Shown here: piece after piece, positions 10,673-19,501 of the stretch
Layout: each line of letters starts with the position of its first letter
Numbering within the stretch: the stretch's first letter is position 1
Assembly (NCBI RefSeq): GCF_000294775.2
Contig: NZ_CP015506.1
Coordinates: 4,005,501 to 4,069,500 of the forward strand
Length of the DNA stretch: 64,000 nt
From: Cytobacillus oceanisediminis 2691
GTDB taxonomy: Bacteria > Bacillota > Bacilli > Bacillales > Cytobacillaceae
Direction: 5' to 3'
The notes under the pieces: model-generated
What the model was told of the DNA's origin: nothing
Seen by the model: only the letters and a program-made list of their open reading frames with translations
The model's database searches: none
Made by a program: the position numbers and the translations under genes

Positions 10673-11010
10673 TTTGGCACCCCTTGTTTTCTCACTGCAT
10701 GACAATCCCTTTAATCCGTATTTATCCTTTTGATGCAAAGAATTAGAACATACGGCAGGAATGTTCTGCATGATTTAATTATGACTAGATACTAATATCA
10801 TACGATAAGACCTTATAAAACTTCAACATCCTATTATGTACTGGATAATAATTTCTCTATCCATCCTGTGTTCCATTTTAATATTTTTCTAATTTTTTGT
10901 GAAATATTTAAGGATTTTACATGAAATTCAGCCAGATTTCTATAGTAAACAGGACTTTTATATTATGCACTTATATGAAAAAGTTACCAAACATAAAATA
11001 AAATTATAAA
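10673..11010. other. accB leader / intergenic region before spoIIIAH terminator
   Basis: AT-rich with no gene. It should contain the promoter of the minus-strand accB-accC-yqhY operon, but I cannot name a single convincing promoter. No FapR-like operator was recognised by eye. Confidence 0.4.
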
Positions 11011-11011
11011 A

Positions 11012-11040
11012 GGGAGCCCGCAGGAATTATGCAGGCTCCC
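11012..11040 (-). terminator. Terminator of the spoIIIA operon
   Basis: GGGAGCC/GGCTCCC stem (extended by a CTGC pairing) located just after the spoIIIAH stop. On the minus strand it is followed by TTTTAT. It ends the eight-gene sporulation operon. Confidence 0.85.
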
Positions 11041-11050
11041 TCTATATTAT

Positions 11051-11590
11051 TTACTTTTCAACCTGGAACTCAACGGCGACTGCCTCAAGCTGTCCAATTT
11101 CGTTCCTTACTTCCTGAATGATATTGTTTGCAGCAGAAGCTGAATGATCTTTTGCTTTAACCGTAATTTGAACCTTCTTGCCGTCAGCACGGACAAGTAC
11201 ATCTTCATAATCCATCGCTCTGATTAATGTTTCAAGCATCGCTTCTTTTTGGGCGATTTCATTTAATTCATCAATTTGATCTTTTGCCTTCATTCTTTCT
11301 TCAGCCGGAAGATCTGTTTGCCCAAGAACTGACGTAAGGTCTTCCTTCATGCGGCTGCGCTCATCGTCAAGCTGAAGGCGCAAAGTTTCAAACATTTCAT
11401 CACTGGCAGTGTTTGTAATAATCGCCTTGCCATCTTCACTTTCAACTGATTCCATTTCACCCTTTGCCTTCTCTTCCATAGCAGCCAGGTCACTGCCTTT
11501 TTGCTCCGGAGATGTTACATAATATACGGATAATACAACCACCAAACTTAGCATTGTTAAAAGCCAGACTGTTTGTTTCTTTAAAAGCAT
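11051..11590 (-). CDS. spoIIIAH: Stage III sporulation protein AH
   Basis: Mother-cell component of the SpoIIIA-SpoIIQ channel; its extracellular YscJ/FliF-like domain binds forespore SpoIIQ across the engulfing membranes. An N-terminal membrane anchor (VWLLTMLSLVVVLSVYYVTS) is followed by a long coiled linker and a C-terminal ring-building domain (ALIRAMDYEDVLVRADGKKVQITVKA). 179 residues, slightly shorter than B. subtilis. It is the last gene of the operon. Confidence 0.93.
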   Translation of the reverse strand: MLLKKQTVWLLTMLSLVVVLSVYYVTSPEQKGSDLAAMEEKAKGEMESVESEDGKAIITNTASDEMFETLRLQLDDERSRMKEDLTSVLGQTDLPAEERMKAKDQIDELNEIAQKEAMLETLIRAMDYEDVLVRADGKKVQITVKAKDHSASAANNIIQEVRNEIGQLEAVAVEFQVEK

Positions 11591-11593
11591 CTA

Positions 11594-12262
11594 TTATTCC
11601 CCCTTTGTTTTTTTAGGCATTACGGATACTCTATGACTTGGGACATCGAGTGCCCTTGTTACTGCCTCAATAATCCATTTTTTCACTTGTATATTTTCTG
11701 CCCCTTTTGCCACGACCAGCACTCCCCTTATTTCAGGTTTCTTGGTTTCTATGACAATCGGAACCTCTTTTTCTCCATTTCGGACGATCACAAGCTGTTC
11801 TTCCTGTGACTGATCCTCAACCTTCCTTTTGCCGCCTTCCCGATCAGTTTCATCGGTTTTCTGTGTTTGGGTCGTTTTATTTTTTTCAAGGACTTTCTTC
11901 TCTGTGGCATCCACATTTACCACAACTGTTGCATCTTCAACCCCTACGATTGCATCAAGGGCCTCTTTTATTTGAGCTTCGTATGCCTTTTCATAATTGG
12001 AGATTGTATCATTTCCTCCGGATTTCTGCTGGCCGAATACCGGCACCTCTTCTTTCTGCTTCGCTTCTTCCCCATTTTTAAAAACGGACAAATCCTCGGT
12101 GGAGCTGTCTTCTTGAAACAGTGTATTGCTGATCAGCATGATCGCTGCTCCAAAAAGGAGAACTAGAAGCAAATAATGGAATTTCCCAGGCTTCTTGTCA
12201 GACTGCCCGTCTTTGGAAATTATCTTTTTTATCCACGTGAAAGGTCCTTTTTCATTATCCAT
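11594..12262 (-). CDS. spoIIIAG: Stage III sporulation protein AG
   Basis: Ring-forming channel component of the mother-cell side, structurally related to secretin/EscJ ring proteins. It has a cytoplasmic N terminus, one membrane segment (FHYLLLVLLFGAAIMLIS), and an extracellular domain with AIVGVEDATVVVNVDATEKKVLEK and RGVLVVAKGAENIQVKKWI. 222 residues. The start overlaps the end of spoIIIAF by 8 bp, indicating translational coupling. Confidence 0.94.
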   Translation of the reverse strand: MDNEKGPFTWIKKIISKDGQSDKKPGKFHYLLLVLLFGAAIMLISNTLFQEDSSTEDLSVFKNGEEAKQKEEVPVFGQQKSGGNDTISNYEKAYEAQIKEALDAIVGVEDATVVVNVDATEKKVLEKNKTTQTQKTDETDREGGKRKVEDQSQEEQLVIVRNGEKEVPIVIETKKPEIRGVLVVAKGAENIQVKKWIIEAVTRALDVPSHRVSVMPKKTKGE

Positions 12263-12887
12263 CCTTATCCATATTCCCCCCTTCTGCCAGAACTTCGATT
12301 GAGTTTGCGTCTACATTCCACTTTTGTGCGAGAAAAGAAGCGATTCCTTTTGTGTCTTCATGATCGGGTCCGCTGGATGGAAGAGGTTCCCCGGTATTGA
12401 TATCCACTGTTTTAACCACTTCTACAGCTTCTGCTTCTGCATCTTCTGCTTTAAGTTGGATCATGACCTTTTGCAGGTTATCCGGGAAGGCTTGATCACT
12501 GCTTTCATCTACTAAAATATCAATGTTGGCAATTTCCAGACCGTACTGTTCCATCAACTCCTCTTCTGCGTCCTTTTCCATTTGGACAGCCATTTGTTCT
12601 AAAATATATGCATCACTTGAGGCTTGTATTTCTTTTTTCTTCATTTCTATTAAATTTTCCATGTTTTTTTCACCAGATGCCTCAAAAACTGGCACTGAAA
12701 CAAGAGCCTCTTCAAAATCACTTGATATAATTCTTAAAATCGGTGTAAGAATAATCGCAATCAGCAGCAGCCCTGTCACCATTTTTGTGTATTTCTGAAG
12801 CTTTGAATTGGGGAGGAGCATATCTATGACAGTGGCAAGCAGAACAAATAATATGATGTTCGTTACCCATTCTTTTATGAAATCCAC
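12255..12887 (-). CDS. spoIIIAF: Stage III sporulation protein AF
   Basis: Membrane protein of the SpoIIIA complex with two N-terminal helices (WVTNIILFVLLATVIDMLLP, MVTGLLLIAIILTPILRII) and a C-terminal extracytoplasmic ring-building-like domain. The start codon is GTG, preceded by GGGAGGG. 210 residues. Confidence 0.92.
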   Translation of the reverse strand: MDFIKEWVTNIILFVLLATVIDMLLPNSKLQKYTKMVTGLLLIAIILTPILRIISSDFEEALVSVPVFEASGEKNMENLIEMKKKEIQASSDAYILEQMAVQMEKDAEEELMEQYGLEIANIDILVDESSDQAFPDNLQKVMIQLKAEDAEAEAVEVVKTVDINTGEPLPSSGPDHEDTKGIASFLAQKWNVDANSIEVLAEGGNMDKDG

Positions 12888-12899
12888 TTCATTCCCTCC

Positions 12900-14099
12900 C
12901 TACCTGACCATCATGGTCAAATTACCGGCTGCTATAATAACCGTAATACTAAGGAAAAACATCAGGGAGACGATGGCCAGAGCGGCAAAAACATAGATGA
13001 TGCTTTTGCTGATTATATCCAGGCAGGATATGATCGGCCCTCCCCCCAGCGGCTGTAAAATGGCAGCCGCGAATTTATATATAAACGCAATCATTAAAAT
13101 CTTGATTGCAGGAAAAGCTGCGATAATAAGGAGAATGGCGACTCCTGCTATCCCAACAGTATTTTTCAATAGCACCGAAGCGCTAATGACTGTATCGGTC
13201 GCATCTGTAAACATCCTCCCAATGACTGGAATGAAATTTCCAGTAATAAATTTCGCTGTACGTATGGTAATTCCATCGGTAACCGCCGCTGAGGCTCCCT
13301 GAACTGAAATGACTCCTAAAAAGACTGTCAGGAACATGCCGAGAAGTCCTATGCTCCAATTCCGCAGCAGATTGGCAAGCTGGGTTACCTTGTAATGCTC
13401 TGACAATGTACTGACGATGCTTAACAGAGCGGATAAGAATAAGAGTGGAAGGATGATATACTGGATAAATAGTCCGCTGACATTCATCAGAAATAAAATC
13501 ACCGGGTGGAAAAAAGCAGCGGATACCACACCTCCCGAAGAAGCAATCAGTGCAAGCAGCAGCGGTATTAGAGCCATTATGAATGACACCATGGTTGAAA
13601 TGGTTTCCTGTGTATAAGTGATCGCAACATGAAAGCTATTCAGTGCAATAATTATTAAAACCATGAAAACGATTGAATAGGCCGCTTTACTGACAGTGCT
13701 TTTTTCAAATGAATTCTGCAGGGACTGGAGGAACATGCTAAATACCGTCAGCAATATTAAGGTTCCAAGCAGTTTTCCATTTACAATAAACTCATGGAAC
13801 ACAAACTTCATTGCGCCGGCAGCCCACTCTTTTAGTGAGAATTCTTTTTCTCCCTTTATAAATTCATAAAGGCTCCCCTTTTGGCTTTCAGGCAAAAAGC
13901 CTCCATACTCTGTTGTGATTTCTTCCCAAAACCCTTTCAATTCATTAAGATCTAACTTCTCCACCTGTGATTCCACTAAATCCTGGGGGGATATCGTTTC
14001 CTCTGCTTCGCCGGTCTTAGGTGAGGCTTGTACAATTGGTGCCAGGAAAAAGAATAGAATTAAGCTTAACCATAACGTTTTCTGCATCCTTTGCTTCAT
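12900..14099 (-). CDS. spoIIIAE: Stage III sporulation protein AE
   Basis: Polytopic membrane protein of the SpoIIIA channel with a signal-like N terminus and about seven or eight hydrophobic segments from residue ~110 onward. Internal family motifs include GNFIPVIGRMFTDATDTVI and AAILQPLGGGPIISCLDIISKSI. I chose the ATG at 14099 because AGAGGTG precedes it at a good distance; a GTG three codons upstream overlaps that RBS. 399 residues. Confidence 0.94.
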   Translation of the reverse strand: MKQRMQKTLWLSLILFFFLAPIVQASPKTGEAEETISPQDLVESQVEKLDLNELKGFWEEITTEYGGFLPESQKGSLYEFIKGEKEFSLKEWAAGAMKFVFHEFIVNGKLLGTLILLTVFSMFLQSLQNSFEKSTVSKAAYSIVFMVLIIIALNSFHVAITYTQETISTMVSFIMALIPLLLALIASSGGVVSAAFFHPVILFLMNVSGLFIQYIILPLLFLSALLSIVSTLSEHYKVTQLANLLRNWSIGLLGMFLTVFLGVISVQGASAAVTDGITIRTAKFITGNFIPVIGRMFTDATDTVISASVLLKNTVGIAGVAILLIIAAFPAIKILMIAFIYKFAAAILQPLGGGPIISCLDIISKSIIYVFAALAIVSLMFFLSITVIIAAGNLTMMVR

Positions 14100-14190
14100 T
14101 TTTTTCACCTCTTTTAAAAGACCCTGTCTAATGCCCGCAATATGTGCTTGTCCATTCCGGCACCCAGCCTATTCAGCAGGCCGGCATAAG

Positions 14191-14580
14191 CTAGCTCGGA
14201 ATCATGCGAATGATGGTTTCGATTAATACAGTAAGGATCGGGATAGCCATGGCGAGGATAAGTATTTTCCCGCCCATTTCAATTTTTGCTGCAATGGCCC
14301 CCTGACCTGCATCTTTCGTGATCTGGGCTGCAAATTCAGCAATATAGGCTATTCCGATTATCTTTAAAATGGTTTCAACATATACGATATTCACCTTTGC
14401 ATTGACGGCAATCTTTTCAATCATATGGATAATGGCATAAATTTGGTCTACCAGAAAAAGAAAGATGGCACAGCCGACAAAAACAATCAGCAAAAAAGCA
14501 AAATTGGGTTTTTGCTCCTTAACAATCAGCGCCAGGAAAGTGGCTACAAGCGAAAATCCGACTATCTGCAGAATTTCAAT
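14191..14580 (-). CDS. spoIIIAD: Stage III sporulation protein AD (ATT start)
   Basis: Small membrane protein of the SpoIIIA complex. The reading frame closely follows the family (EILQIVGFSLVATFLALIVK, then CAIFLFLVDQIY, then VYVETILKIIGIAYIAEF). The family N terminus begins only if translation starts at an ATT codon (14578-14580): AAAGGGGGGCTC lies just upstream, and the frame above contains no ATG, GTG or TTG before the stop of spoIIIAC. An internal leucine start at 14493 would remove the first ~29 conserved residues. With ATT the product is 129 residues, close to the 133 of B. subtilis. Confidence 0.88.
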   Translation of the reverse strand: MEILQIVGFSLVATFLALIVKEQKPNFAFLLIVFVGCAIFLFLVDQIYAIIHMIEKIAVNAKVNIVYVETILKIIGIAYIAEFAAQITKDAGQGAIAAKIEMGGKILILAMAIPILTVLIETIIRMIPS

Positions 14581-14595
14581 GGCTGAGCCCCCCTT

Positions 14596-14802
14596 TTAAC
14601 CCTGAAACAAAAAAACAGATTTTATTTTTTGGAATAGGTTATCTACAATGGAAGCAACCATGAACAAGATATATATAAATCCGAACAGCGTCACCCATTG
14701 TGCGTATTCCTTTTTGCCCACCTGATCAAGAATAGTATGCAAAAAGGCTACAACAATTCCGACACCTGCAATCTTAAATATGATATCTACCTCTAGGCCC
14801 AT
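14596..14802 (-). CDS. spoIIIAC: Stage III sporulation protein AC
   Basis: A 68-residue, two-helix membrane protein with the highly conserved segments VDIIFKIAGVGIVVAFLHTI and GKKEYAQWVTLFGFIYI. The start is the ATG at 14802, preceded by GGGGGAG. The in-frame extension upstream to 14838 does not match the family. It is 15 bp from spoIIIAD. Confidence 0.95.
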   Translation of the reverse strand: MGLEVDIIFKIAGVGIVVAFLHTILDQVGKKEYAQWVTLFGFIYILFMVASIVDNLFQKIKSVFLFQG

Positions 14803-14856
14803 CTTTTCTCCCCCTAAGCTCTGATCAGCGTCCGGCATTCAGGCTGCCGGCGTTTC

Positions 14857-15372
14857 CTACATTAGTAAAATGATTAAGAGCAATCCAGATAAAAAACCCA
14901 GACTTTTGACCATTCTCTCGTATTTCACTTGTCTGTCATGTGCATCTGCTTCTTCACGTTCCAGGTGGGAAAGGGTCAGCATAATCTGCTTTTGCTGGGA
15001 AAGACGGTCATGTCTTCCAAGTGTTTCGCCAAATTGCTTCATAATCTCGAATTCCCCTTGTTTAAAAGCCGTCATTTTCCATATTTCCTTCAAACTTTCT
15101 TCCCAGGCGTCCTTAACGGTCGTCTCGGAATCAGTCAATTTCTTTGCAAAGGATTCAAAGAACCAGGATAATGGCTTGGAAAGCTGGGCAGAAAGTCTTC
15201 TGGCTGCTTCATGAAGTGGCGTATGTCCATACATAATTTCAGCCTCCAGGGACTGCAGTGCCGATTTAAGCTGGCGAAGCTGGCGCGGCCGTTCGGTCAG
15301 ATGCCTCGAAGCTTCAAATCCTGCCCACGTTGTAGCAACGATGATCAAAACAGCTCCAATAACCTTCATCAT
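14857..15372 (-). CDS. spoIIIAB: Stage III sporulation protein AB
   Basis: Membrane-anchored coupling protein resembling type II secretion GspF-like components. An N-terminal hydrophobic helix (IGAVLIIVATTWAGFEASRH), a helical cytoplasmic body, and a C-terminal hydrophobic segment (LGFLSGLLLIILLM) are visible. 171 residues. It abuts the spoIIIAA stop (TAA ATG), so translation is coupled. Confidence 0.94.
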   Translation of the reverse strand: MMKVIGAVLIIVATTWAGFEASRHLTERPRQLRQLKSALQSLEAEIMYGHTPLHEAARRLSAQLSKPLSWFFESFAKKLTDSETTVKDAWEESLKEIWKMTAFKQGEFEIMKQFGETLGRHDRLSQQKQIMLTLSHLEREEADAHDRQVKYERMVKSLGFLSGLLLIILLM

Positions 15373-16296
15373 TTACATCACGCCCGCTTTATGAGGATAT
15401 CCCGCACTGTCTGAGTTTCTAATGCACACAATGCTGCCTGGCCCTTCTTTCCTGCCCAGTTCAATAAATCGCTGAAAAATGCCCATTTCCAATATGGCTT
15501 TTAAAGTGGGGCGCTTCTTAATTTCTTCCAGTGAATTCCCATGTGTAGTCATTATCAGCTTTATTCCGGCATTTACAGCCTCCATTATGGCCTCTGCATC
15601 TTCATGCCTGCCAATTTCATCAACAACCAGAACCTCGGGGCTCATGGAACGAATCATCATCATCATGCCTTCAGCTTTTGGACAGGCATCAAGGACATCA
15701 ATTCTATTCCCAAATGTCATTTGCGGAATCCCGTTCACACATCCTGCTATTTCGGAGCGTTCATCCACAATCCCAACCTTGCTGGCAGGAAAGTCATTAT
15801 TTGGATCACCAGATGAAATGATTCTTGCAATGTCGCGCAGTAAGGTGGTTTTACCAGTCTGCGGCGGACCAATAATCATGGTATGCAGCCACCCATCCCT
15901 GTAAATTCTGGGAATCAGATTCTGGGCAATGCCAATTTTCTCCCTGGCAATTCTTATGTTAAAAGAGGAAATATCCCTGATTGCCTTAACCTTCCCTTGT
16001 TCAAGAATGACCTTCCCTGCTAGTCCTACCCTATGGCCGCCTTCAATCGTGATATAACCTCTCTTCAGTTCTTCCTCCAGTGTGTAAATGGAAAAATGGC
16101 TTATTTTATTCAGCAAATGCACAGCATCCTCTGACTCAACTATATATGGGAGATAATGCGGCATCCCCCTTGCTGTCAGCTCAATGGGTCTGGAAATACG
16201 GACCCTGATTTCCTCCAGATCCTCTAAGATTTGCGGAGGGATTCTCTGTATTTGTTCGGCAATTTTTTTCGGCAAAAAGGCTATAATCGTTTCCAT
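15373..16296 (-). CDS. spoIIIAA: Stage III sporulation protein AA (secretion-type ATPase)
   Basis: P-loop ATPase powering the SpoIIIA channel, related to VirB11/GspE ATPases. Walker A is GPPQTGKTTLLRDIAR, followed by KVGIVDERSEIAGC and the Walker B-like EVLVVDEIGRHEDA. The ATG at 16296 (METIIAFLPKKIAEQI) has GGAGGAG upstream and gives 307 residues, the family length. Codons further upstream lie across the SigE promoter. First gene of the operon. Confidence 0.96.
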   Translation of the reverse strand: METIIAFLPKKIAEQIQRIPPQILEDLEEIRVRISRPIELTARGMPHYLPYIVESEDAVHLLNKISHFSIYTLEEELKRGYITIEGGHRVGLAGKVILEQGKVKAIRDISSFNIRIAREKIGIAQNLIPRIYRDGWLHTMIIGPPQTGKTTLLRDIARIISSGDPNNDFPASKVGIVDERSEIAGCVNGIPQMTFGNRIDVLDACPKAEGMMMMIRSMSPEVLVVDEIGRHEDAEAIMEAVNAGIKLIMTTHGNSLEEIKKRPTLKAILEMGIFQRFIELGRKEGPGSIVCIRNSDSAGYPHKAGVM

Positions 16297-16347
16297 GTCT
16301 GCTCCTCCATTCATCATCTGATTTCGGACTAGCTTCTCATTATTTAA

Positions 16348-16375
16348 AATGTATGCCTGAGGCAAAACAATATGA
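16348..16375 (-). promoter_or_regulatory. SigE-type promoter of the spoIIIA operon
   Basis: On the minus strand: TCATATT, 13-nt spacer, CATACATT. This matches the mother-cell SigE consensus -35 and -10 elements with proper spacing. It lies about 50 bp upstream of the spoIIIAA start. It fits the known mother-cell expression of spoIIIA. Confidence 0.85.
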
Positions 16376-16487
16376 CTTAGATTTGCAAGCTTCACAATTA
16401 TTTAGGACAAGCTTTTTGCTGAGTAAAAAAAATCTTTTTTTCAAAAAATAATCCAATAAGAACATTGAAAAAGGCTGGTGTCAATTT

Positions 16488-17870
16488 ATGAAAGCTAAAT
16501 GCACTTACATTCTGGTTATTTTTCTTCTTTTAGTCCTTGGCATCTTCCCTTCAGAAGGAATGGCTCTTCAGGGAAATACAAAAGGACCGCAAAATGTCAT
16601 TCTTATGATTGGAGATGGAATGGGAATAGGCCAGATTGAGATTGCAAGAAAACTGGAATATGGAAAGGATGGGCGGCTGTTCCTGGAATCTCTCCCCCAC
16701 ACGGCATTGGTGCATACCGAATCTGCCAATAATTTCGTTACAGACTCAGCTGCCGGTGGTACTGCACTTGCAATTGGAAAAAAGACGAATAATGAAATGA
16801 TTGGAGTTACTCCTGATGGCAAGGAAATAGACAGCATTCTGGATTTATTCAAGAAAAACGGAAAGAAGGCGGGGGTTATCTCTACCAATACAATTACAGA
16901 TGCAACACCTGCCGCCTTTACAGCAAGTGTTTCAAACAGATGGTCCGGACAGGAGGAAATTGCACGCCAGCAGCTGAATAATGAGGTCGATGTGTTAATG
17001 GGAGGCGGGAGAGCCTATTTCGGCCCGGATAAGCAAAATGGGAAGGATTTAATTAACGAGGCCAGGCTGAAAGGGTATGACTATGCAGCCAATCGGGAGG
17101 AAATGCAGAATGCCAAAGGGGGAAAGCTTCTCGGATTGTTCAATAATGGATATATGAACTTTAAACTGGACCGTCCTCTAAAAAACAGCAAAGAACCAAG
17201 CTTAAAAGAGATGACTGAAAAAGCGATCAGTGTACTTTCAAAAGGAAAACAGGGATTTTTTCTTATGGCAGAAGGCGCAAGGATTGACCATGCTTCTCAC
17301 GCAGGCGATATTACAAGCATCTGGAAAGAAACCATTGAATTTGATGAAGCTGTAAAATATGCAGTTGAATGGGCAAAAAAGGACAAAGAAACACTGGTAT
17401 TGGTTGCCGCTGATCATGAAACAATGGGGATATCAGCATCAGAACCGCTGGATATACAGCAGTTAAAAGAAATCAAGGCGACGCCGCAGTATATGGTCAG
17501 CCAATTTGCAAAAGGTGAAAACAGAGGTACTTACCGGTCAGAAAGCGTGAAGGATGTTTTAAAAAAGTATGCAAATATTGATTTAACCGAGCAGGAAATT
17601 AAAGCATTTAATGGCAAGCTGATGGCCACAGACAGCCAAGTTTATCCTCAATATATAGCAGCATGGGAAATAGGAAGCCTGATTGCAGAAAAGTATCATG
17701 GGGGCATTTTAACAAATAAAGTAAGATCTCTCAGCTCAACCGGCGGACATACAGGCAATATGATCCCTTTATTTGCTTATGGCAATGGAAGCGAAACTTT
17801 TACAGGAGTGATGGAGAATATAGATATCCCAAAGAGAATTGCGCAGCTGATGAATTACAGCTGGGATTAA
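16488..17870 (+). CDS. Secreted alkaline phosphatase
   Basis: Metal-dependent phosphomonoesterase of the PhoA family, exported by an N-terminal signal peptide (ILVIFLLLVLGIFPSEGMA). Metal and catalytic motifs are VILMIGDGMGIGQ, VTDSAAGGTALA with the nucleophile serine, EGARIDHASHAGD, AADHETMG and STGGHTGN. 460 residues. It is divergent from spoIIIAA and is not part of the usual Bacillus yqh order, so it is an accessory insertion. I saw no clear PhoP box upstream, so phosphate regulation is not supported by sequence alone. Confidence 0.94.
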   Translation: MKAKCTYILVIFLLLVLGIFPSEGMALQGNTKGPQNVILMIGDGMGIGQIEIARKLEYGKDGRLFLESLPHTALVHTESANNFVTDSAAGGTALAIGKKTNNEMIGVTPDGKEIDSILDLFKKNGKKAGVISTNTITDATPAAFTASVSNRWSGQEEIARQQLNNEVDVLMGGGRAYFGPDKQNGKDLINEARLKGYDYAANREEMQNAKGGKLLGLFNNGYMNFKLDRPLKNSKEPSLKEMTEKAISVLSKGKQGFFLMAEGARIDHASHAGDITSIWKETIEFDEAVKYAVEWAKKDKETLVLVAADHETMGISASEPLDIQQLKEIKATPQYMVSQFAKGENRGTYRSESVKDVLKKYANIDLTEQEIKAFNGKLMATDSQVYPQYIAAWEIGSLIAEKYHGGILTNKVRSLSSTGGHTGNMIPLFAYGNGSETFTGVMENIDIPKRIAQLMNYSWD

Positions 17871-17943
17871 TTATGTAGCATTTTCTCTCTTTCCCCGGCG
17901 TAATTCTAGAATGATACCTCAATGAAAGCGGGGAATGAAATTC

Positions 17944-18630
17944 ATGTATTATTATCAGCCCTTTGTCCGCAATTCTGTACAAACAGGTAGCCATTCCAGA
18001 TCAAACAGAAATATTTTAAGGGTTTCAGGTGAGGGAAAGCTAGCTGTACAGCCTGACCAGGCTAACATAAAACTGGGAGTTTTAACAGAAGACAAGGAGC
18101 TTCTGAAGGCACAGGAACAGAATGCAGATGCCATTTCAAGTGTCAAAAAGGCTCTTAATGCTATTGGAATAACAGATCAGCAGATTAAAACGTCCGATTT
18201 CACCATTTTTCCGCAATACGATTTTGTGGATGGCAAGCAAATTTTCCGCGGATACAGGGTCGAGCATATACTAGGCATTACTGTCGATGAGATAGAAAAT
18301 ACGGGACTCGTTGTGGATACAGCAGTGAATAATGGTGCAAACACTATCAGAGGAATTCATTTTGAAGCTGAAAACCAGTCTGAATTGTACCGGCAGGCAT
18401 TAAGTCTGGCCGTTATGGATGCTTACAAAAAGGCAGAAACAATTGCCTCTGCACTAAGAGTACAATTAATCAGCACCCCGCTATCCGTTGCGGAAGGAAC
18501 TTTAGGCATGGAGCAGCCTATTTCGTTTCAATCCTCCACTTTTGTGAAAAGTGCCGTCAGTACACCTATCCAGCCGGGAACCATAGACATAGAAAGCCAA
18601 ATCACAGCAGAGTTCACATATTATAGTTAA
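17944..18630 (+). CDS. SIMPL-domain (DUF541) protein
   Basis: Family of about 230 residues, related to E. coli YggE and to mouse SIMPL, whose bacterial function is poorly defined (linked to oxidative stress in some reports). The core ILRVSGEGKLAVQPDQANIKLGV and the C-terminal SFQSSTFV...IQPGTIDIESQITAEFTY are typical. I chose the ATG at 17944; the ATG at 17935 is only 1-2 nt from the GGGG RBS. No clear signal peptide. It follows the phosphatase gene by about 70 bp on the same strand. Confidence 0.85.
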   Translation: MYYYQPFVRNSVQTGSHSRSNRNILRVSGEGKLAVQPDQANIKLGVLTEDKELLKAQEQNADAISSVKKALNAIGITDQQIKTSDFTIFPQYDFVDGKQIFRGYRVEHILGITVDEIENTGLVVDTAVNNGANTIRGIHFEAENQSELYRQALSLAVMDAYKKAETIASALRVQLISTPLSVAEGTLGMEQPISFQSSTFVKSAVSTPIQPGTIDIESQITAEFTYYS

Positions 18631-18715
18631 AAGATCTTCGTCTTATAATCTTGAGGATAAAGCTAATACTAATAATGTCTCACTTAGTAACTTCCCAGAG
18701 AAATGAGGTTTAAGG

Positions 18716-18883
18716 ATGAATGAGAACTTAGGTGAATTTTTAAAATACCAGAAAAAAGGCGACAGGGCTTATCTTGGCGGAACACGCGATAACAGAAATG
18801 CTCCTGCATCTGACCCTGATTATAATAATCGCAATGATACTGACATATCCCCTGGAGCTGAAGGCAGGAAATATAAAGGATAA
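18716..18883 (+). CDS. Small conserved-looking protein (55 aa)
   Basis: Begins MNENLGEFLKYQKKG and ends GRKYKG. It is hydrophilic, with an N/D-rich middle (RDNRNAPASDPDYNNRND), and has no membrane segment. An AAGG RBS lies close to the ATG and a strong terminator follows immediately after the stop. Codon use is ordinary. I do not recognise the family. Its placement before a terminator supports expression. Confidence 0.55.
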   Translation: MNENLGEFLKYQKKGDRAYLGGTRDNRNAPASDPDYNNRNDTDISPGAEGRKYKG

Positions 18884-18915
18884 AAAAAATCCCGAGAAAT
18901 CGGGATTTTTTTTTC
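18882..18915. terminator. Bidirectional terminator between small gene and efp
   Basis: Stem AATCCCGA/TCGGGATT with loop GAAA, flanked by A8 on the left and T10 on the right. It can serve the plus-strand small gene and the minus-strand efp. Confidence 0.9.
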
Positions 18916-18918
18916 AAA

Positions 18919-19476
18919 TTATGCACGAGACACGTAGGAACCATCAGTTGTATTGATGATCAGCTTATCCCCTTCATTGACAAAGAAAGGAACTTGTACA
19001 GTCAGGCCTGTTTCAAGTGTAGCAGGTTTCGTTCCGCCGGAAGCAGTATCCCCTTTAATGCCTGGTTCTGTTTCAGTCACTGTAAGTTCAACAGAGTTAG
19101 GAAGCTCGATTCCAAGAGACTCTCCCTGGTAAAGCATAATAGCAACTTCCATGTTTTCTTTTAGAAACTTTAATTCGTACTCAATTGCAGATGCAGGCAG
19201 CTCGATTTGCTCATAAGACTCATTGTCCATGAAAACATGCTGATCTCCATTTGCATAAAGGTATTGCATTTTGCGGTTATCAATTTGTGCCTTCCCTACT
19301 TTTTCACCTGCGCGGAAGGTTTTTTCCTGAATGGCACCTGTACGGAGGTTGCGCAATTTGGAACGTACAAATGCCGCTCCTTTTCCAGGTTTAACGTGCT
19401 GGAAATCCATTACACGCCAAATGCCGTTATCAACTTCAATCGTCAATCCCGTACGAAAATCGTTTACAGAAATCAT
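18919..19476 (-). CDS. efp: Translation elongation factor P
   Basis: Relieves ribosome stalling at polyproline. Three OB-like domains are visible: N-terminal KOW-like ([24 protein letters not shown]...[16 protein letters not shown]), with the loop lysine in PGKGAA that is modified in Bacillus, a middle domain, and the C-terminal signature [19 protein letters not shown]. 185 residues, exact for the family. It is transcribed with yqhT and aroQ. Confidence 0.98.
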   Translation of the reverse strand: MISVNDFRTGLTIEVDNGIWRVMDFQHVKPGKGAAFVRSKLRNLRTGAIQEKTFRAGEKVGKAQIDNRKMQYLYANGDQHVFMDNESYEQIELPASAIEYELKFLKENMEVAIMLYQGESLGIELPNSVELTVTETEPGIKGDTASGGTKPATLETGLTVQVPFFVNEGDKLIINTTDGSYVSRA

Positions 19477-19501
19477 GAGTTTGTCCTCCTATTGTGTACA
19501 A

